A stretch of DNA of 64,000 nucleotides from Ruegeria sediminis. Lineage in GTDB: Bacteria > Pseudomonadota > Alphaproteobacteria > Rhodobacterales > Rhodobacteraceae. This document shows positions 1 through 8,767 of this stretch, piece by piece. How positions within the stretch are numbered: position 1 is the first letter of the stretch; each line of letters starts with the position of its first letter. Made by a program: the position numbers and the translations under genes. The notes under the pieces are model-generated. The model ran no database searches and was not told where the DNA came from. It saw nothing but the letters and a program-made list of their open reading frames with translations. The stretch is from NCBI RefSeq assembly GCF_005938215.1, contig NZ_VCPD01000007.1, forward strand, positions 124,001-188,000, read 5' to 3'.

Positions 1-1
1 G

Positions 2-523
2 GAGGGGTTCGTGTGGAAAATGTCCGCCGGTTCCGGTCTGTCGCGCCTGTCCGGTTCCGACGGCACCACCTGGACGCGGTTCTGGCTTGCCGGTCTGGTG
101 CCCGTCGCGCGGCTGGGCGGCGATCCGGACCATTCCCGCTCGGCTTTCGGGCGGTATGTGGCCGAGGCGGTGTTCTGGACGCCGGCGGCGTTGCTGCCCG
201 GCCCCGACGTCACGTGGGAGCAACTGGGGGACGACGCGGCGCGGGTCGTGGTCAGGCACGGGGGGCTTGAGCAATCCGTCGATGTCACCGTCGGCGAGGA
301 CGGCCGGCCGACGCGTGTCGAGTTTCCGCGGTGGAGCAACGCCAATCCCGACAATACCTTCCGCGTCCTGCCGTTCGGCGGCTATCTGTCGAATTACGCC
401 GAGTTCGCCGGTTTCCGGTTGCCGACCCATGTGGAGGCCGGGAACTTCTTTGGCACCGGGGAGTATTTCCCGTTCTTCGTGATCGATGTCACCGACATCA
501 GGTTTCCGGCACCAGTTTCATGA
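2..523 (+). CDS. DUF6544-family protein, 3' part only
   Basis: The reading frame is open from the left edge and stops at TGA 521-523, so the beginning lies outside the window. The visible 173 residues carry the pattern I associate with the DUF6544 (formerly DUF6920) family: an AVFWTPAALLP stretch, a middle segment rich in short beta strands, a WSNANPD motif, then FGGY and a C-terminal LPTHVEAGNFFGTGEYFPFF segment. Function is unknown in this family. An ATG at position 20 falls inside the conserved part and is unlikely to be the true start. No downstream partner is on the same strand, so this is probably the last gene of its unit. Confidence 0.7.
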   Translation, partial: EGFVWKMSAGSGLSRLSGSDGTTWTRFWLAGLVPVARLGGDPDHSRSAFGRYVAEAVFWTPAALLPGPDVTWEQLGDDAARVVVRHGGLEQSVDVTVGEDGRPTRVEFPRWSNANPDNTFRVLPFGGYLSNYAEFAGFRLPTHVEAGNFFGTGEYFPFFVIDVTDIRFPAPVS

Positions 524-542
524 CCCCGCTCACCTGTCGGTC

Positions 543-572
543 AAAAAAAACGGCCGGGCACTAGGCCCGGCC
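543..572 (-). terminator. Rho-independent terminator of the response regulator
   Basis: GGCCGGGC at 552-559 pairs with GCCCGGCC at 565-572 around a five-base loop. Eight A residues at 543-550 read as a U tract on the minus strand. It lies about 105 nt beyond the stop of the response-regulator gene. Confidence 0.8.
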
Positions 573-676
573 AGTCCAACAGGGAGGTACATGTCATGAC
601 CCGGACATGCACGGGTTAGGTGAACCCTAAACATGAGAACAGGGTATCACTTTGATCCACGTCAATCCACACCCTG

Positions 677-1363
677 CTACGACACAAGCCGATATCCACC
701 CGACTCTGTGACCAAAAGACGCGCATTCGAGGGGTCGGGCTCGATTTTCTGCCGCAGGCGATAGATGTGGGTCTCGAGCGTATGGGTCGTGACCCCGGCG
801 TTGTAGCCCCAGACCTCGTGCAGCAGGACGTCGCGCGGCACGACGCCGTCGGTCGAGCGGTAGAGGAACTTGAGGATGTTGGTCTCTTTCTCGGTCAGGC
901 GAATCTTGCGGTCGTCCTCGGTGATCAGCATCTTCATCGCCGGCTTGAACGTGTAGGGCCCAAGCACGAAGATGGCGTCCTCGGACTGCTCGTGCTGGCG
1001 CAGTTGCGCGCGGATGCGGGCCAGCAGCACCGGGAACTTGAACGGTTTGGCGACGTAATCGTTCGCCCCGGCATCCAGCCCCAGGATCGTGTCGGCGTCG
1101 CTGTCATGGCCCGTCAGCATCAGGATCGGGCTTTTGACCCCCTGTTTGCGCATCAGGCGGCACAATTCGCGGCCGTCCGTATCGGGCAGACCCACGTCGA
1201 GGATGATAAGGTCATAGATCGCCTCCTTGACCCGTTCCAGAGCGCCATGCCCGTCCGAGGCCTCGAACACGTCGAAATCCTCGGTCAGCACCAGTTGTTC
1301 GCTGAGCGCCTCGCGCAGATCTTCGTCATCGTCCACAAGCAGGATTTTCTTGAGCTGTGCCAT
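677..1363 (-). CDS. OmpR/PhoB-family response regulator
   Basis: A 228-residue two-domain response regulator. The receiver domain (about residues 5-120) has the acidic pocket D11-D13, phospho-acceptor D56 in the LDVGLPD motif, T84 and K106, so it looks phosphorylatable. A winged-helix DNA-binding domain fills residues 130-227 and ends with the usual GGYRLV wing. The start at 1363 is preceded by AGGAGG at good spacing; a frame extending far upstream would cover the divergent ribA and is not credible. No histidine kinase is adjacent, so its partner is elsewhere and its targets cannot be read from context. The expression unit ends at the hairpin at 543-572. Confidence 0.93.
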   Translation of the reverse strand: MAQLKKILLVDDDEDLREALSEQLVLTEDFDVFEASDGHGALERVKEAIYDLIILDVGLPDTDGRELCRLMRKQGVKSPILMLTGHDSDADTILGLDAGANDYVAKPFKFPVLLARIRAQLRQHEQSEDAIFVLGPYTFKPAMKMLITEDDRKIRLTEKETNILKFLYRSTDGVVPRDVLLHEVWGYNAGVTTHTLETHIYRLRQKIEPDPSNARLLVTESGGYRLVS

Positions 1364-1458
1364 GTCACGGTCCTCCTGAGCCTTTTGCATCACTTGAGCC
1401 CACCGGGTGCAATCGGCAATGTTTGCTGCAAATCTCTCACGTCCTCGTGTCCGAGGCG

Positions 1459-1481
1459 CGGGAATTGTTTCACATTTCCCG
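1459..1481. promoter_or_regulatory. Inverted repeat in the divergent regulator/ribA promoter region
   Basis: CGGGAA at 1459-1464 is repeated inverted as TTCCCG at 1476-1481, with an 11-base AT-richer spacer. It lies midway in the 162-base region between the two divergent genes, where a transcription factor site would be expected. No protein can be assigned, and chance occurrence cannot be excluded. Confidence 0.3.
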
Positions 1482-1525
1482 AGCGAGAGCATAGGTAGAA
1501 CGCTGAACATTACAGGATCGCGGGC

Positions 1526-2620
1526 ATGAGTCTTTTTCCCGATATCACCGAGCTTCTGGCGCGCGCGCGGGCGGACCTGCGCATGGGCGTGCCGGTGGTG
1601 CTGGCGGACGACACCGGGTTCAGCGTGCTGTCGCTGGCGGCGGAAACCCTGGGCGCGCAGCGCCTGGCCGATCTGCGCGCCCTGGGCGGCGTGCCGGTGG
1701 TGGCGATCACCGGGCGGCGGGCCGAAACCCTGAAGGCACGCGCCTATGACGGGGACCTGGCGCGGGTGGTGATCCCGGCGGATGTGGACATGGCCTGGGT
1801 GCAGGCCGTGGCCGACCCGTCGGACGACCTGGCCGCGCCGATGAAAGGCCCGTTGATGACCGAGCGGCAGGGTAACGCCAATCTGCACCGCATCGCCATC
1901 GCCCTGACGAAATCCGCCCGCCTGCTGCCGGCGGCGGTGGTGCTGCCGATCGCGGACGGACGCGCCTTCGCGGCGGCGCGCGGCCTGACCTGCATCGACC
2001 ATGCGCTTGCCGCGCCGCACCTGGCGGATCGCAGCCCGCTGCGCGAAGTGGTCGCGGCACGCCTGCCGATGGAGGTGTCCGAAGCCGGGCGTTTGCACGT
2101 CTTTCGCCCCGAGGATGGCGGCGAGGAGCATTACGCGGTCGAGATCGGCCGCCCCGACCGGGAGAAGCCGGTGCTGGCGCGGCTGCATTCGGCCTGTTTC
2201 ACCGGCGACCTGATGGGCAGCCTGAAATGCGATTGCGGTCCGCAACTGCGCGGCGCGCTGGCGCAGATGGGGGCCGAGGGGGCGGGCGTGCTGTTGTACC
2301 TCAACCAGGAGGGGCGCGGCATCGGGCTGGCCAACAAGATGCGGGCCTATTTCCTGCAGGATCAGGGGTTCGACACGGTCGAGGCGAACCACCGGCTGGG
2401 CTTCGAGGATGACGAGAGGGATTTCCGCCTGGGTTCGGACATCCTGAAATCCATGGGCTTCAAGTCGGTGCGCCTGTTGACCAACAACCCCGCCAAGATA
2501 GCGATGATGGAGCGCACCGGCATTGCGGTGACCGAGCGCGTGCCGCTCAAGGTCGGCGAGACGGACCACAACCGGGGCTATCTGGCGACCAAGGCCAGCA
2601 AGTCGGGCCATCTGCTGTGA
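1526..2620 (+). CDS. ribA: GTP cyclohydrolase II
   Basis: A 364-residue protein whose C-terminal half (about residues 185-364) is the RibA domain that opens the GTP imidazole ring in the first committed step of riboflavin synthesis. The zinc ligands C224, C235 and C237 are present in HSACFTGD...KCDC, followed by NQEGRGIGLANK and the C-terminal NPAKI...RVPL segment. The first about 170 residues resemble a degenerate partner domain of unknown activity and make the protein longer than the roughly 200-residue stand-alone enzyme. This long form occurs in related alphaproteobacteria. It overlaps the next gene by four bases, so the two are probably cotranscribed. Confidence 0.93.
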   Translation: MSLFPDITELLARARADLRMGVPVVLADDTGFSVLSLAAETLGAQRLADLRALGGVPVVAITGRRAETLKARAYDGDLARVVIPADVDMAWVQAVADPSDDLAAPMKGPLMTERQGNANLHRIAIALTKSARLLPAAVVLPIADGRAFAAARGLTCIDHALAAPHLADRSPLREVVAARLPMEVSEAGRLHVFRPEDGGEEHYAVEIGRPDREKPVLARLHSACFTGDLMGSLKCDCGPQLRGALAQMGAEGAGVLLYLNQEGRGIGLANKMRAYFLQDQGFDTVEANHRLGFEDDERDFRLGSDILKSMGFKSVRLLTNNPAKIAMMERTGIAVTERVPLKVGETDHNRGYLATKASKSGHLL

Positions 2621-3117
2621 CGCCCGACGACCTGGTGCTGACGCCGATGGGTGTCCGGTTCCGCGGTCGGCTGTTTCCCTGTTCGGTCGGCAAGGGCGGC
2701 GTGAGCCGTAACAAGCGCGAGGGCGACGGGGCGACACCGGTGGGCAGGCACCGGATCGTGGGGATGCTGTACCGGCCGGACCGGATGGACGCGCCCGCGC
2801 CCTGGGCTGTTCCCATCGGGCCCGGGGATCTTTGGTCGGACGACATGGGCGACGCGGGTTACAACCAACTGGTCCGGGCGCCGTACAAGCACAGCCACGA
2901 AAGGCTGCGCCGCGCCGATCCGCTTTACGATCTGGTGCTGATCACCGACTGGAACTGGCCCGATGCCGTGCCCGGTCGCGGGTCGGCGATCTTTGTCCAC
3001 CAGTGGCGGCGGCCCGGTTTTCCGACCGAGGGCTGCGTCGCGTTCCGGCGCGATCACCTGCGCTGGATCGCCGGGAGGATTCTTCCCGGCGCGCGGCTGA
3101 TCATCCTTGCGGCCTGA
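2617..3117 (+). CDS. L,D-transpeptidase (YkuD) family protein
   Basis: A 166-residue protein with the YkuD catalytic signature: H128 in FVHQW and C140 in PTEGCVAF. The family forms 3-3 crosslinks in peptidoglycan or attaches proteins to it, using the cysteine as nucleophile. GTG at 2617 overlaps the ribA stop as GTGA, implying translational coupling. There is no N-terminal signal peptide or membrane segment, which is odd for a periplasmic enzyme; either export uses another route or it acts in the cytoplasm. The 3' end overlaps the convergent YggS gene by 17 bases. Confidence 0.85.
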   Translation: MTPDDLVLTPMGVRFRGRLFPCSVGKGGVSRNKREGDGATPVGRHRIVGMLYRPDRMDAPAPWAVPIGPGDLWSDDMGDAGYNQLVRAPYKHSHERLRRADPLYDLVLITDWNWPDAVPGRGSAIFVHQWRRPGFPTEGCVAFRRDHLRWIAGRILPGARLIILAA

Positions 3118-3760
3118 CCCGCTCGCCGAAAATGGCCGAGCCGATGCGCACATGGGTCGCGCCCAGCGCGATCGCGGTTTCGAAATCGTCGCTCATCCCC
3201 ATCGACAGGCCGGCAAGGCCGTTGCGCTCGGCCAACTTGGCCAGCAGGGCGAAGTGCAACGCGGGCTCCTCGTCGATCGGTGGGATGCACATGAGGCCCC
3301 GCAGCGGCAGGTCCAGCGCCCGGCATTCGGCAATGAAGTCATCCGCTTCGCCGGGCATCACGCCCGCCTTCTGCGCTTCCTCGCCGGTGTTGACCTGAAC
3401 GAAAAGGTCGGGACAGGCGCCGATCTCCTGCGCCAGTCGGGCGATGGTTTTCGCCAGTTTGGGTCGGTCGAGCGAGTGGATCGCGTGGCACAGTTCCATC
3501 GCCTGACGCGCCTTGTTGGTCTGCAGCGGCCCGATCAGGTGCAGATCGATCCCGTCATAGCGTTCCATGAAGGCGGGCCATTTGCCGGCCGCCTCCTGCA
3601 CTCGGTTCTCGCCGAAACACCTGTGGCCCTGCTGCAACACTGCCTCGACCCGCGCGTCCGGCTGGACCTTGGACACGGCGATCAGCTTGACCGATCCGGC
3701 GGGGCGGCCTGCCTCGGCCTCGGCCTTGGCGATGCGGGCGGTGATGTCTTGCAGCGGCAT
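3101..3760 (-). CDS. YggS-family pyridoxal phosphate homeostasis protein
   Basis: A 219-residue single-domain TIM-barrel PLP-binding protein of the YggS/PROSC family. The PLP lysine lies in LIAVSKVQP near the N terminus, followed by FGENRVQEA, HLIGPLQTNK and the C-terminal RIGSAIFG phosphate-binding loop. The family buffers free PLP and affects amino-acid metabolism; no catalytic reaction is established. I start at MPLQDI (3760), where these proteins normally begin, because 14 further residues upstream have no family counterpart. Confidence 0.92.
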   Translation of the reverse strand: MPLQDITARIAKAEAEAGRPAGSVKLIAVSKVQPDARVEAVLQQGHRCFGENRVQEAAGKWPAFMERYDGIDLHLIGPLQTNKARQAMELCHAIHSLDRPKLAKTIARLAQEIGACPDLFVQVNTGEEAQKAGVMPGEADDFIAECRALDLPLRGLMCIPPIDEEPALHFALLAKLAERNGLAGLSMGMSDDFETAIALGATHVRIGSAIFGERVRPQG

Positions 3761-3810
3761 GGGCTCCTCGGTGCGGCTTGGTCGCAGGCAGGAAAACACC
3801 AAGTCGGCGC

Positions 3811-3841
3811 AAAAGAAAAGGGCAGGTCCGAAGACCTGCCC
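3811..3841 (-). terminator. Rho-independent terminator of the porin gene
   Basis: GGGCAGGT (3820-3827) and ACCTGCCC (3834-3841) form an eight-base stem with a six-base loop. The A-rich run at 3811-3819 gives a U-rich tail on the minus strand. It begins about 30 bases after the porin stop codon. Confidence 0.88.
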
Positions 3842-3870
3842 AGATTCGATACCGTCAAGCGGTGTACAGC

Positions 3871-4905
3871 TTAGAAGCTGAAGTACACACCAGCCTGGAA
3901 GGTGTCGTTGTCGTTCGACGCGCGGCGGTAGCCGGTTTCGAACGATGCGCCGCCACCCAGGTCGTACGACCAGTTGATACCGTAGGTTTCACCTTCGGTG
4001 TCGGTGCAGGTGGTGCCAGCGGCACAGGACGCGCTGGTGGACGCGACGCGGTTGTCGCCACGGCCGGCGTTGACGTCGGCTTGGTCAACCGAATCTTCCG
4101 AGGTCACGAAGAGGACCAGGTTCGAAGCTGCGCCGATGTCGATGTTGCCGTACAGGCCCCACTTGCTGATGCCGTCGTTGTCGGCATAGGCGATGCGGGC
4201 GCCCCAGTTGCCGCCGTCATACCAGCCGGAAACGAGGGTCTTGTCTTCCCACATTGCGCCGGAGTTCTGGTAGGCCGCTGCAACGCCGAAGTCGTTCCAG
4301 CTGTAGGTCAGCATGATGGCTGCGCGGTCGAAGCCACCGTTGTTGTTGGCGGCGATGGTCTCGTTACGATCCGAGTACGAGATGTGGCCGACGAAGCCTT
4401 CGTAGGTGTACAGGGCTTCAACACCGTTCACGCCGACGCCGGCGGACGAGTATGCGTCCCAGTTGAAGAATTCGTTGTTGACGTTACCAACGTGCGAGAA
4501 GAAGCCGGCGCCGTCGATACCGATACCTGCGGTACGGGTTTCGAGGTAGGTGCCCGGCATGTTTTCAACGGCACCGATGATGTTGCCGACGTTGACGCGC
4601 AGACCTTCCCAGACAACGCCGAAACGAGCGCCGTTGAACACTGCGCCACCCGGGTTGTTGTCGCGGCTTTCAGCCTGAGCACGGAAACGTGCGTCGAACG
4701 CAACGCCCATGTCGGTTTCGGCCGACATGTCGAACTGCAGACGCAGACGGCTGGTGATGGTGGTGTCGGAAACGCCGTTGATGTTGGAATCGTTGGCGTC
4801 GTTGTAGTCCAGACCGAAACGGCCGTAACCGCTCAGACGAACGTCTGCTGCTGCAACGCTTGCGGTCGCGATCAGAGCAGTCGTTGCGAAGAGAACTTTT
4901 TTCAT
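3871..4905 (-). CDS. Outer-membrane porin
   Basis: A 344-residue protein with a signal peptide (MKKVLFATTALIATASVAAA) and mature N terminus DVRLSGYGRFGLDY, typical of rhodobacterial general porins. The remainder alternates amphipathic strands with acidic, Asn/Gly-rich loops, and the protein ends in an aromatic strand closing with phenylalanine (AGVYFSF), the signal read by the Bam complex. It presumably forms a trimeric channel for small hydrophilic solutes. Two cysteines in the SASCAAGTTC loop may form a disulphide. The start is preceded by GAGGGA. It is monocistronic with a strong terminator, consistent with high expression. Confidence 0.92.
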   Translation of the reverse strand: MKKVLFATTALIATASVAAADVRLSGYGRFGLDYNDANDSNINGVSDTTITSRLRLQFDMSAETDMGVAFDARFRAQAESRDNNPGGAVFNGARFGVVWEGLRVNVGNIIGAVENMPGTYLETRTAGIGIDGAGFFSHVGNVNNEFFNWDAYSSAGVGVNGVEALYTYEGFVGHISYSDRNETIAANNNGGFDRAAIMLTYSWNDFGVAAAYQNSGAMWEDKTLVSGWYDGGNWGARIAYADNDGISKWGLYGNIDIGAASNLVLFVTSEDSVDQADVNAGRGDNRVASTSASCAAGTTCTDTEGETYGINWSYDLGGGASFETGYRRASNDNDTFQAGVYFSF

Positions 4906-5172
4906 CTTGTTTCCCTCGGTTTCTATTCACATGCCCAAACCGGTGAATCCGGCGTGGATATGGACAGGGGTTTCGCTCTTTCAGCCCTGATTTGGCAAGT
5001 ACATGACGCCGCCGCGGTGCAAAGTCGTCCCGGATGGTGCAGCTTTGCCACAGTGGCGAAACCCCGCCCAAATGGCGCCGGAAGCGCCCGCAGGCCGTCT
5101 TTGCATACGGTCTTGCCCATATCGGCGCGCTTTTGTAGGAGTTCTGCACGCACAGAACGGCGGGAGCCACGG
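4906..5172. other. Divergent intergenic region, porin / DUF3576 lipoprotein
   Basis: This 267-base region separates two divergent genes and must hold both promoters. It is less GC-rich than its surroundings. I could not fix a convincing -35/-10 pair on either strand. The only discrete structure is the inverted repeat at 5141-5158, listed separately. Confidence 0.4.
5141..5158. promoter_or_regulatory. Short inverted repeat upstream of the DUF3576 gene
   Basis: GTTCTG at 5141-5146 is repeated inverted as CAGAAC at 5153-5158 with a six-base spacer, 15 bases before the ATG. It could be an operator or a leader hairpin close to the ribosome binding site. Six-base arms occur by chance fairly often, so confidence is low. 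Confidence 0.3.
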
Positions 5173-5676
5173 ATGAATCTTCAAAAGCCCCTCAGAGTCT
5201 CTCTGTTCCTGGCCATCGGGTTCGGCATGGCCGCCTGCGGCGGCGGGGGCGGAATCGACATCGCGGACGCCCCGCCCACGAATGACGGCATCGTCGCGAA
5301 CAACCCCGAGTCGGCGCCATTGGCCTACGACAAGTCCTCGATCTGGGATGTGTTCGGCCCCGACAGGTCCGAGCGGACCGGCAACGTGAACCGCTATCTC
5401 TGGGCGGCCTCGCTGGACGTGCTGGGTTTCCTGCCGGTGCAATCGGTCGATCCGTTCAGCGGCGTGATCGTGACCGGGTACGGCACGCCGCCGGGCGGCG
5501 GCCGGGCCTACCGCGCGACCGTGCACATCAAGGACCCGGCGCTTGACGCACGGTCGCTTTCGGTGTCGCTGCAGACCAGCGGCGGCGGCGCGGTGAGCCC
5601 GGCGACCGCCCGCGCGGTCGAGGACGCGATCCTGTCCAGGGCGCGCCAGTTGCGCATCGCGGACGACAAACTCTAG
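5173..5676 (+). CDS. DUF3576 lipoprotein
   Basis: A 167-residue protein with a lipoprotein signal sequence ending in a lipobox (GMAAC, Cys about residue 22), then a Gly-rich linker and the DUF3576 domain with the motifs NRYLWAASLDVL, DPFSGVIVTGYG and YRATVHIKD. The family is found in alphaproteobacteria, lies near leuS in related genomes, and has no established function; an outer-membrane assembly or maintenance role is only a guess. ATG 5173 is chosen because it begins the signal peptide directly. A terminator follows at 5704. Confidence 0.88.
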   Translation: MNLQKPLRVSLFLAIGFGMAACGGGGGIDIADAPPTNDGIVANNPESAPLAYDKSSIWDVFGPDRSERTGNVNRYLWAASLDVLGFLPVQSVDPFSGVIVTGYGTPPGGGRAYRATVHIKDPALDARSLSVSLQTSGGGAVSPATARAVEDAILSRARQLRIADDKL

Positions 5677-5703
5677 AATCCCGCGTCAATTCGCACTATC
5701 ACC

Positions 5704-5728
5704 ACGCCGGGTTCACGCCCGGCGTTTT
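5704..5728 (+). terminator. Rho-independent terminator after the DUF3576 gene
   Basis: ACGCCGGG (5704-5711) pairs with CCCGGCGT (5718-5725) and is followed by a short T run. It separates the lipoprotein gene from leuS, although a weak terminator here could allow some read-through. Confidence 0.75.
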
Positions 5729-5751
5729 CATTCACCAAGGATCAGCCCCCC

Positions 5752-8289
5752 ATGTCGCGCTACTCCGCCTCCGAAATCGAAGCAAAATGGCAAGAAGCCT
5801 GGGACAAGGCCGGGATCTTCACCGCCACCCGAAGCGCGGACAAGCCGAAATACTACGTCCTCGAGATGTTCCCCTACCCGTCGGGCCGCATCCATATGGG
5901 GCATGTGCGCAACTACACCATGGGTGACGTGATCGCGCGGTACAAGCAGGCGACCGGGCACAACGTGCTGCACCCGATGGGCTGGGACGCATTCGGGATG
6001 CCGGCGGAAAACGCCGCCATGGCGATCGGCGGCCACCCCAAGGAGTGGACCTACAACAACATCGCCGTCATGCGCGGGCAGATGAAGCCGCTGGGCCTGA
6101 GCATCGACTGGTCGCGGGAATTCGCGACCTGCGATCCGGAATATTACGGCCAGCAGCAGGCGCTGTTCCTCGACATGCTCGAGGCGGGTCTCGTCTATCG
6201 CAAGAACGCGGTGGTGAACTGGGACCCGGTGGACATGACGGTTCTGGCCAACGAACAGGTTGAGAACGGGCGCGGCTGGCGCTCGGGCGCGCTGGTTGAG
6301 CGGCGCGAGCTGACACAGTGGTTCTTCAAGATCTCGTCGATGTCCGAAGAACTGCTGTCGGCGCTCGACACGCTGGAGAACTGGCCCGCCAAGGTGCGGC
6401 TGATGCAGGAAAACTGGATCGGCAAGTCGCGCGGCCTGCAATTCTCGTTCGAGCGCACCGACGGCGGCGAGCCGATCACCGTCTACACCACCCGCCCCGA
6501 CACGCTGATGGGGGCATCCTTCGTCGGTATCTCGCCGGATCACCCGATCGCCAGGCAGCTTGAAGCCGAGCGCCCGGAAGTCGCTGACTTCGTTGCCGAA
6601 TGCCGCAAGGGCGGCACCACGGAAGAGGCCATCGAGACCGCCGAGAAACTGGGCTTCGACACCGGCATCACGGTCCGGCACCCGCTGGACCCAAGCTGGG
6701 AACTGCCGGTCTGGATCGCCAATTTCATCCTGATGGACTATGGCACCGGCGCGATCTTCGCCTGCCCGGCGCACGATCAGCGCGACCTGGATTTCTGCCG
6801 CAAGTATGGCCTGCCGGTGATCGACACCTTCTTTGCGCTGGATGACGCCACGCCGGTGGACAAGATCGCCTTTGTCCCGCCGAAGGAACAGAAGGTCCGC
6901 TGGGTGAATCACTTTGCCGGGCTGACCGAGGCCGACGGGCAGGAGGCGATCGACGCCACCATCGACTTTGCCGAAAAGGCGGGCTGGGGCCAGGGCGTCA
7001 CCAAGTACCGCCTGCGCGACTGGGGGCTTTCCCGACAGCGCTATTGGGGCTGCCCGATTCCCGTTGTGCATTGCGCCGATTGCGGCGTGGTGCCGGAGAA
7101 GAAGGAAAACCTGCCGATCCGCCTGCCGGACGATGTGAGCTTCGACAAGCCCGGCAATCCGCTGGACCGTCACCCGACCTGGCGCGACTGCGCCTGCCCG
7201 TCTTGCGGCAAGCCGGCCCGGCGCGAGACCGACACGATGGACACCTTCGTCGATTCGTCGTGGTATTTTGCGCGCTTCACCGCGCCGCGCGCCGAGACCC
7301 CGACGGATCTGGCCGAGGCGGAATACTGGATGAACGTCGATCAGTATATCGGCGGCATCGAGCACGCGATCCTGCACCTTCTGTATTCGCGCTTCTTCGC
7401 CCGCGCCATGCACATCACCGGGCACCTGCCGAAAAAGGCCATCGAGCCGTTCGACGCGCTGTTCACGCAAGGGATGGTGACGCACGAGATCTACCAGACC
7501 CGCGACGAAAAGGGCCGCCCGGTCTATCACCTGCCGGAGGATGTCGAGAACGGCAAACTGAAGGCCACCGGCGAGGCGGTGGAGATCATCCCCTCGGCCA
7601 AGATGTCGAAGTCAAAGAAGAACGTGGTCGATCCGGTCAGCATCATCTCGGCCTTCGGTGCGGATACGGCGCGCTGGTTCGTGCTGTCCGATTCGCCACC
7701 CGAGCGCGACGTGGAATGGACCGCCGCAGGCGCCGAGGCCGCGCACAAGCACCTGAGCCGGGTCCACCGCATCGCCGCGGAAATCGCGGCGTCAGACAAC
7801 CCGGCCAACGATGCGGACGAGGCGCTGCTGCGCGAGATGCACAAGACCATCCGCGACGTGACGAACGGCGTTGAATCCTTCGGCTTCAACGCCTCGATCG
7901 CCAAGCTCTATGCCTTTACCAACACCTTGGCGAAATCCGGGGCCGGGACCGCCGCCAAGGCGCAGGCCGCCAAGACGCTGGCGCAGCTGATGGCGCCGAT
8001 GACCCCGCATCTGAGCGAGGAAATCTGGCGCCTGCTGGGCGGCGAGGGGCTGATCGCCACCGCGCCCTGGCCCGTGGCGGACGAGGCGATGCTGGTGGAC
8101 GACACGGTGACGCTGCCGATCCAGATCAACGGCAAGCGGCGCGCGGAAATCAGCGTGGCCAAGGACATGGACAAGGCAGAGGTTGAAAAAATCGCGCTGA
8201 GCACCGAAGCTGTGCTGCGGGCGCTGGACGGCGCCGCACCCAAGAAAGTGATCGTAGTTCCGGGCCGGATCGTGAATGTCGTCGTTTGA
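5752..8289 (+). CDS. leuS: Leucyl-tRNA synthetase
   Basis: An 845-residue class I aminoacyl-tRNA synthetase that charges tRNA-Leu. The catalytic HIGH-type motif is HMGH at residues 48-51 (after PYPSGRI) and the KMSKS loop is at 617-621. The CP1 editing insertion, with [12 protein letters not shown], lies between them and removes mischarged tRNA. Two Cys pairs in the insertion near residues 440-490 (HCADCG and [11 protein letters not shown]) may bind zinc. The C-terminal anticodon-binding and LeuS-specific domains are complete. It is the first gene of a leuS-lptE-holA operon; its last 14 bases overlap lptE. Confidence 0.98.
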   Translation: MSRYSASEIEAKWQEAWDKAGIFTATRSADKPKYYVLEMFPYPSGRIHMGHVRNYTMGDVIARYKQATGHNVLHPMGWDAFGMPAENAAMAIGGHPKEWTYNNIAVMRGQMKPLGLSIDWSREFATCDPEYYGQQQALFLDMLEAGLVYRKNAVVNWDPVDMTVLANEQVENGRGWRSGALVERRELTQWFFKISSMSEELLSALDTLENWPAKVRLMQENWIGKSRGLQFSFERTDGGEPITVYTTRPDTLMGASFVGISPDHPIARQLEAERPEVADFVAECRKGGTTEEAIETAEKLGFDTGITVRHPLDPSWELPVWIANFILMDYGTGAIFACPAHDQRDLDFCRKYGLPVIDTFFALDDATPVDKIAFVPPKEQKVRWVNHFAGLTEADGQEAIDATIDFAEKAGWGQGVTKYRLRDWGLSRQRYWGCPIPVVHCADCGVVPEKKENLPIRLPDDVSFDKPGNPLDRHPTWRDCACPSCGKPARRETDTMDTFVDSSWYFARFTAPRAETPTDLAEAEYWMNVDQYIGGIEHAILHLLYSRFFARAMHITGHLPKKAIEPFDALFTQGMVTHEIYQTRDEKGRPVYHLPEDVENGKLKATGEAVEIIPSAKMSKSKKNVVDPVSIISAFGADTARWFVLSDSPPERDVEWTAAGAEAAHKHLSRVHRIAAEIAASDNPANDADEALLREMHKTIRDVTNGVESFGFNASIAKLYAFTNTLAKSGAGTAAKAQAAKTLAQLMAPMTPHLSEEIWRLLGGEGLIATAPWPVADEAMLVDDTVTLPIQINGKRRAEISVAKDMDKAEVEKIALSTEAVLRALDGAAPKKVIVVPGRIVNVVV

Positions 8290-8767
8290 TCGCAGATCCC
8301 TGCTGATGATCCCGCTGGCGCTGGCCGCCTGCGGGTTCGAACCCGTCTACGCGCCGGGCGGCACCGCCTCGGGACTGGACGGCAAGGTGCGGGTTTCGGC
8401 GCCGAATTCGGTGGAATCCTACCTGCTGGTGCAGAATCTCGAACAGCGGCTGGGCCGCCATGCGGGATCCGGCGACGAGTACAAGCTGAACGTCAACGTT
8501 TCGACCGTCACGCAGCCGCTGGCGGTCTCCACCGCCAACGAAATCAACCGGTACAACATCCTTGGCCGGGTCAATTTCTCGCTGCAAAGCTCGGCCACCG
8601 GCGCGGTTCTGGCCTCGGGTGAGGTGGACAATTTCGTCAGCTACTCCGCCGCGGGTTCGACGGTGGACACCCTTGCGGACGAGCGCGACGCGAAGGACCG
8701 GCTGATGGTCCTGCTGGCCGATCAGGTGCTTGCGCGTCTCTATTCCACGGTGGACCTGCCGGCATGA
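8276..8767 (+). CDS. lptE: LPS-assembly lipoprotein LptE
   Basis: A 163-residue lipoprotein with a short basic N terminus and a lipobox at LALAAC, then [10 protein letters not shown], the usual LptE beginning. LptE plugs the LptD barrel in the outer membrane and delivers lipopolysaccharide to the surface. The later [23 protein letters not shown] region is the conserved helix-forming end. The ATG lies 14 bases inside leuS and the stop overlaps holA by four bases, so all three genes are translationally coupled. This leuS-lptE-holA order is widespread in proteobacteria. Confidence 0.93.
   Translation: MSSFDRRSLLMIPLALAACGFEPVYAPGGTASGLDGKVRVSAPNSVESYLLVQNLEQRLGRHAGSGDEYKLNVNVSTVTQPLAVSTANEINRYNILGRVNFSLQSSATGAVLASGEVDNFVSYSAAGSTVDTLADERDAKDRLMVLLADQVLARLYSTVDLPA

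Noticed and set aside
591-676. A short ATG frame of seven codons at 597 with GGAGG upstream, resembling a leader peptide.
   Set aside because: No plus-strand gene follows for more than 800 bases, and the region lies between a terminator and a minus-strand gene.
677-2737. A continuous 686-codon open frame antisense to ribA and joined to the response regulator.
   Set aside because: The region antisense to ribA is rich in Arg, His and Gln with no family features; only the segment from 1363 down carries response-regulator motifs.
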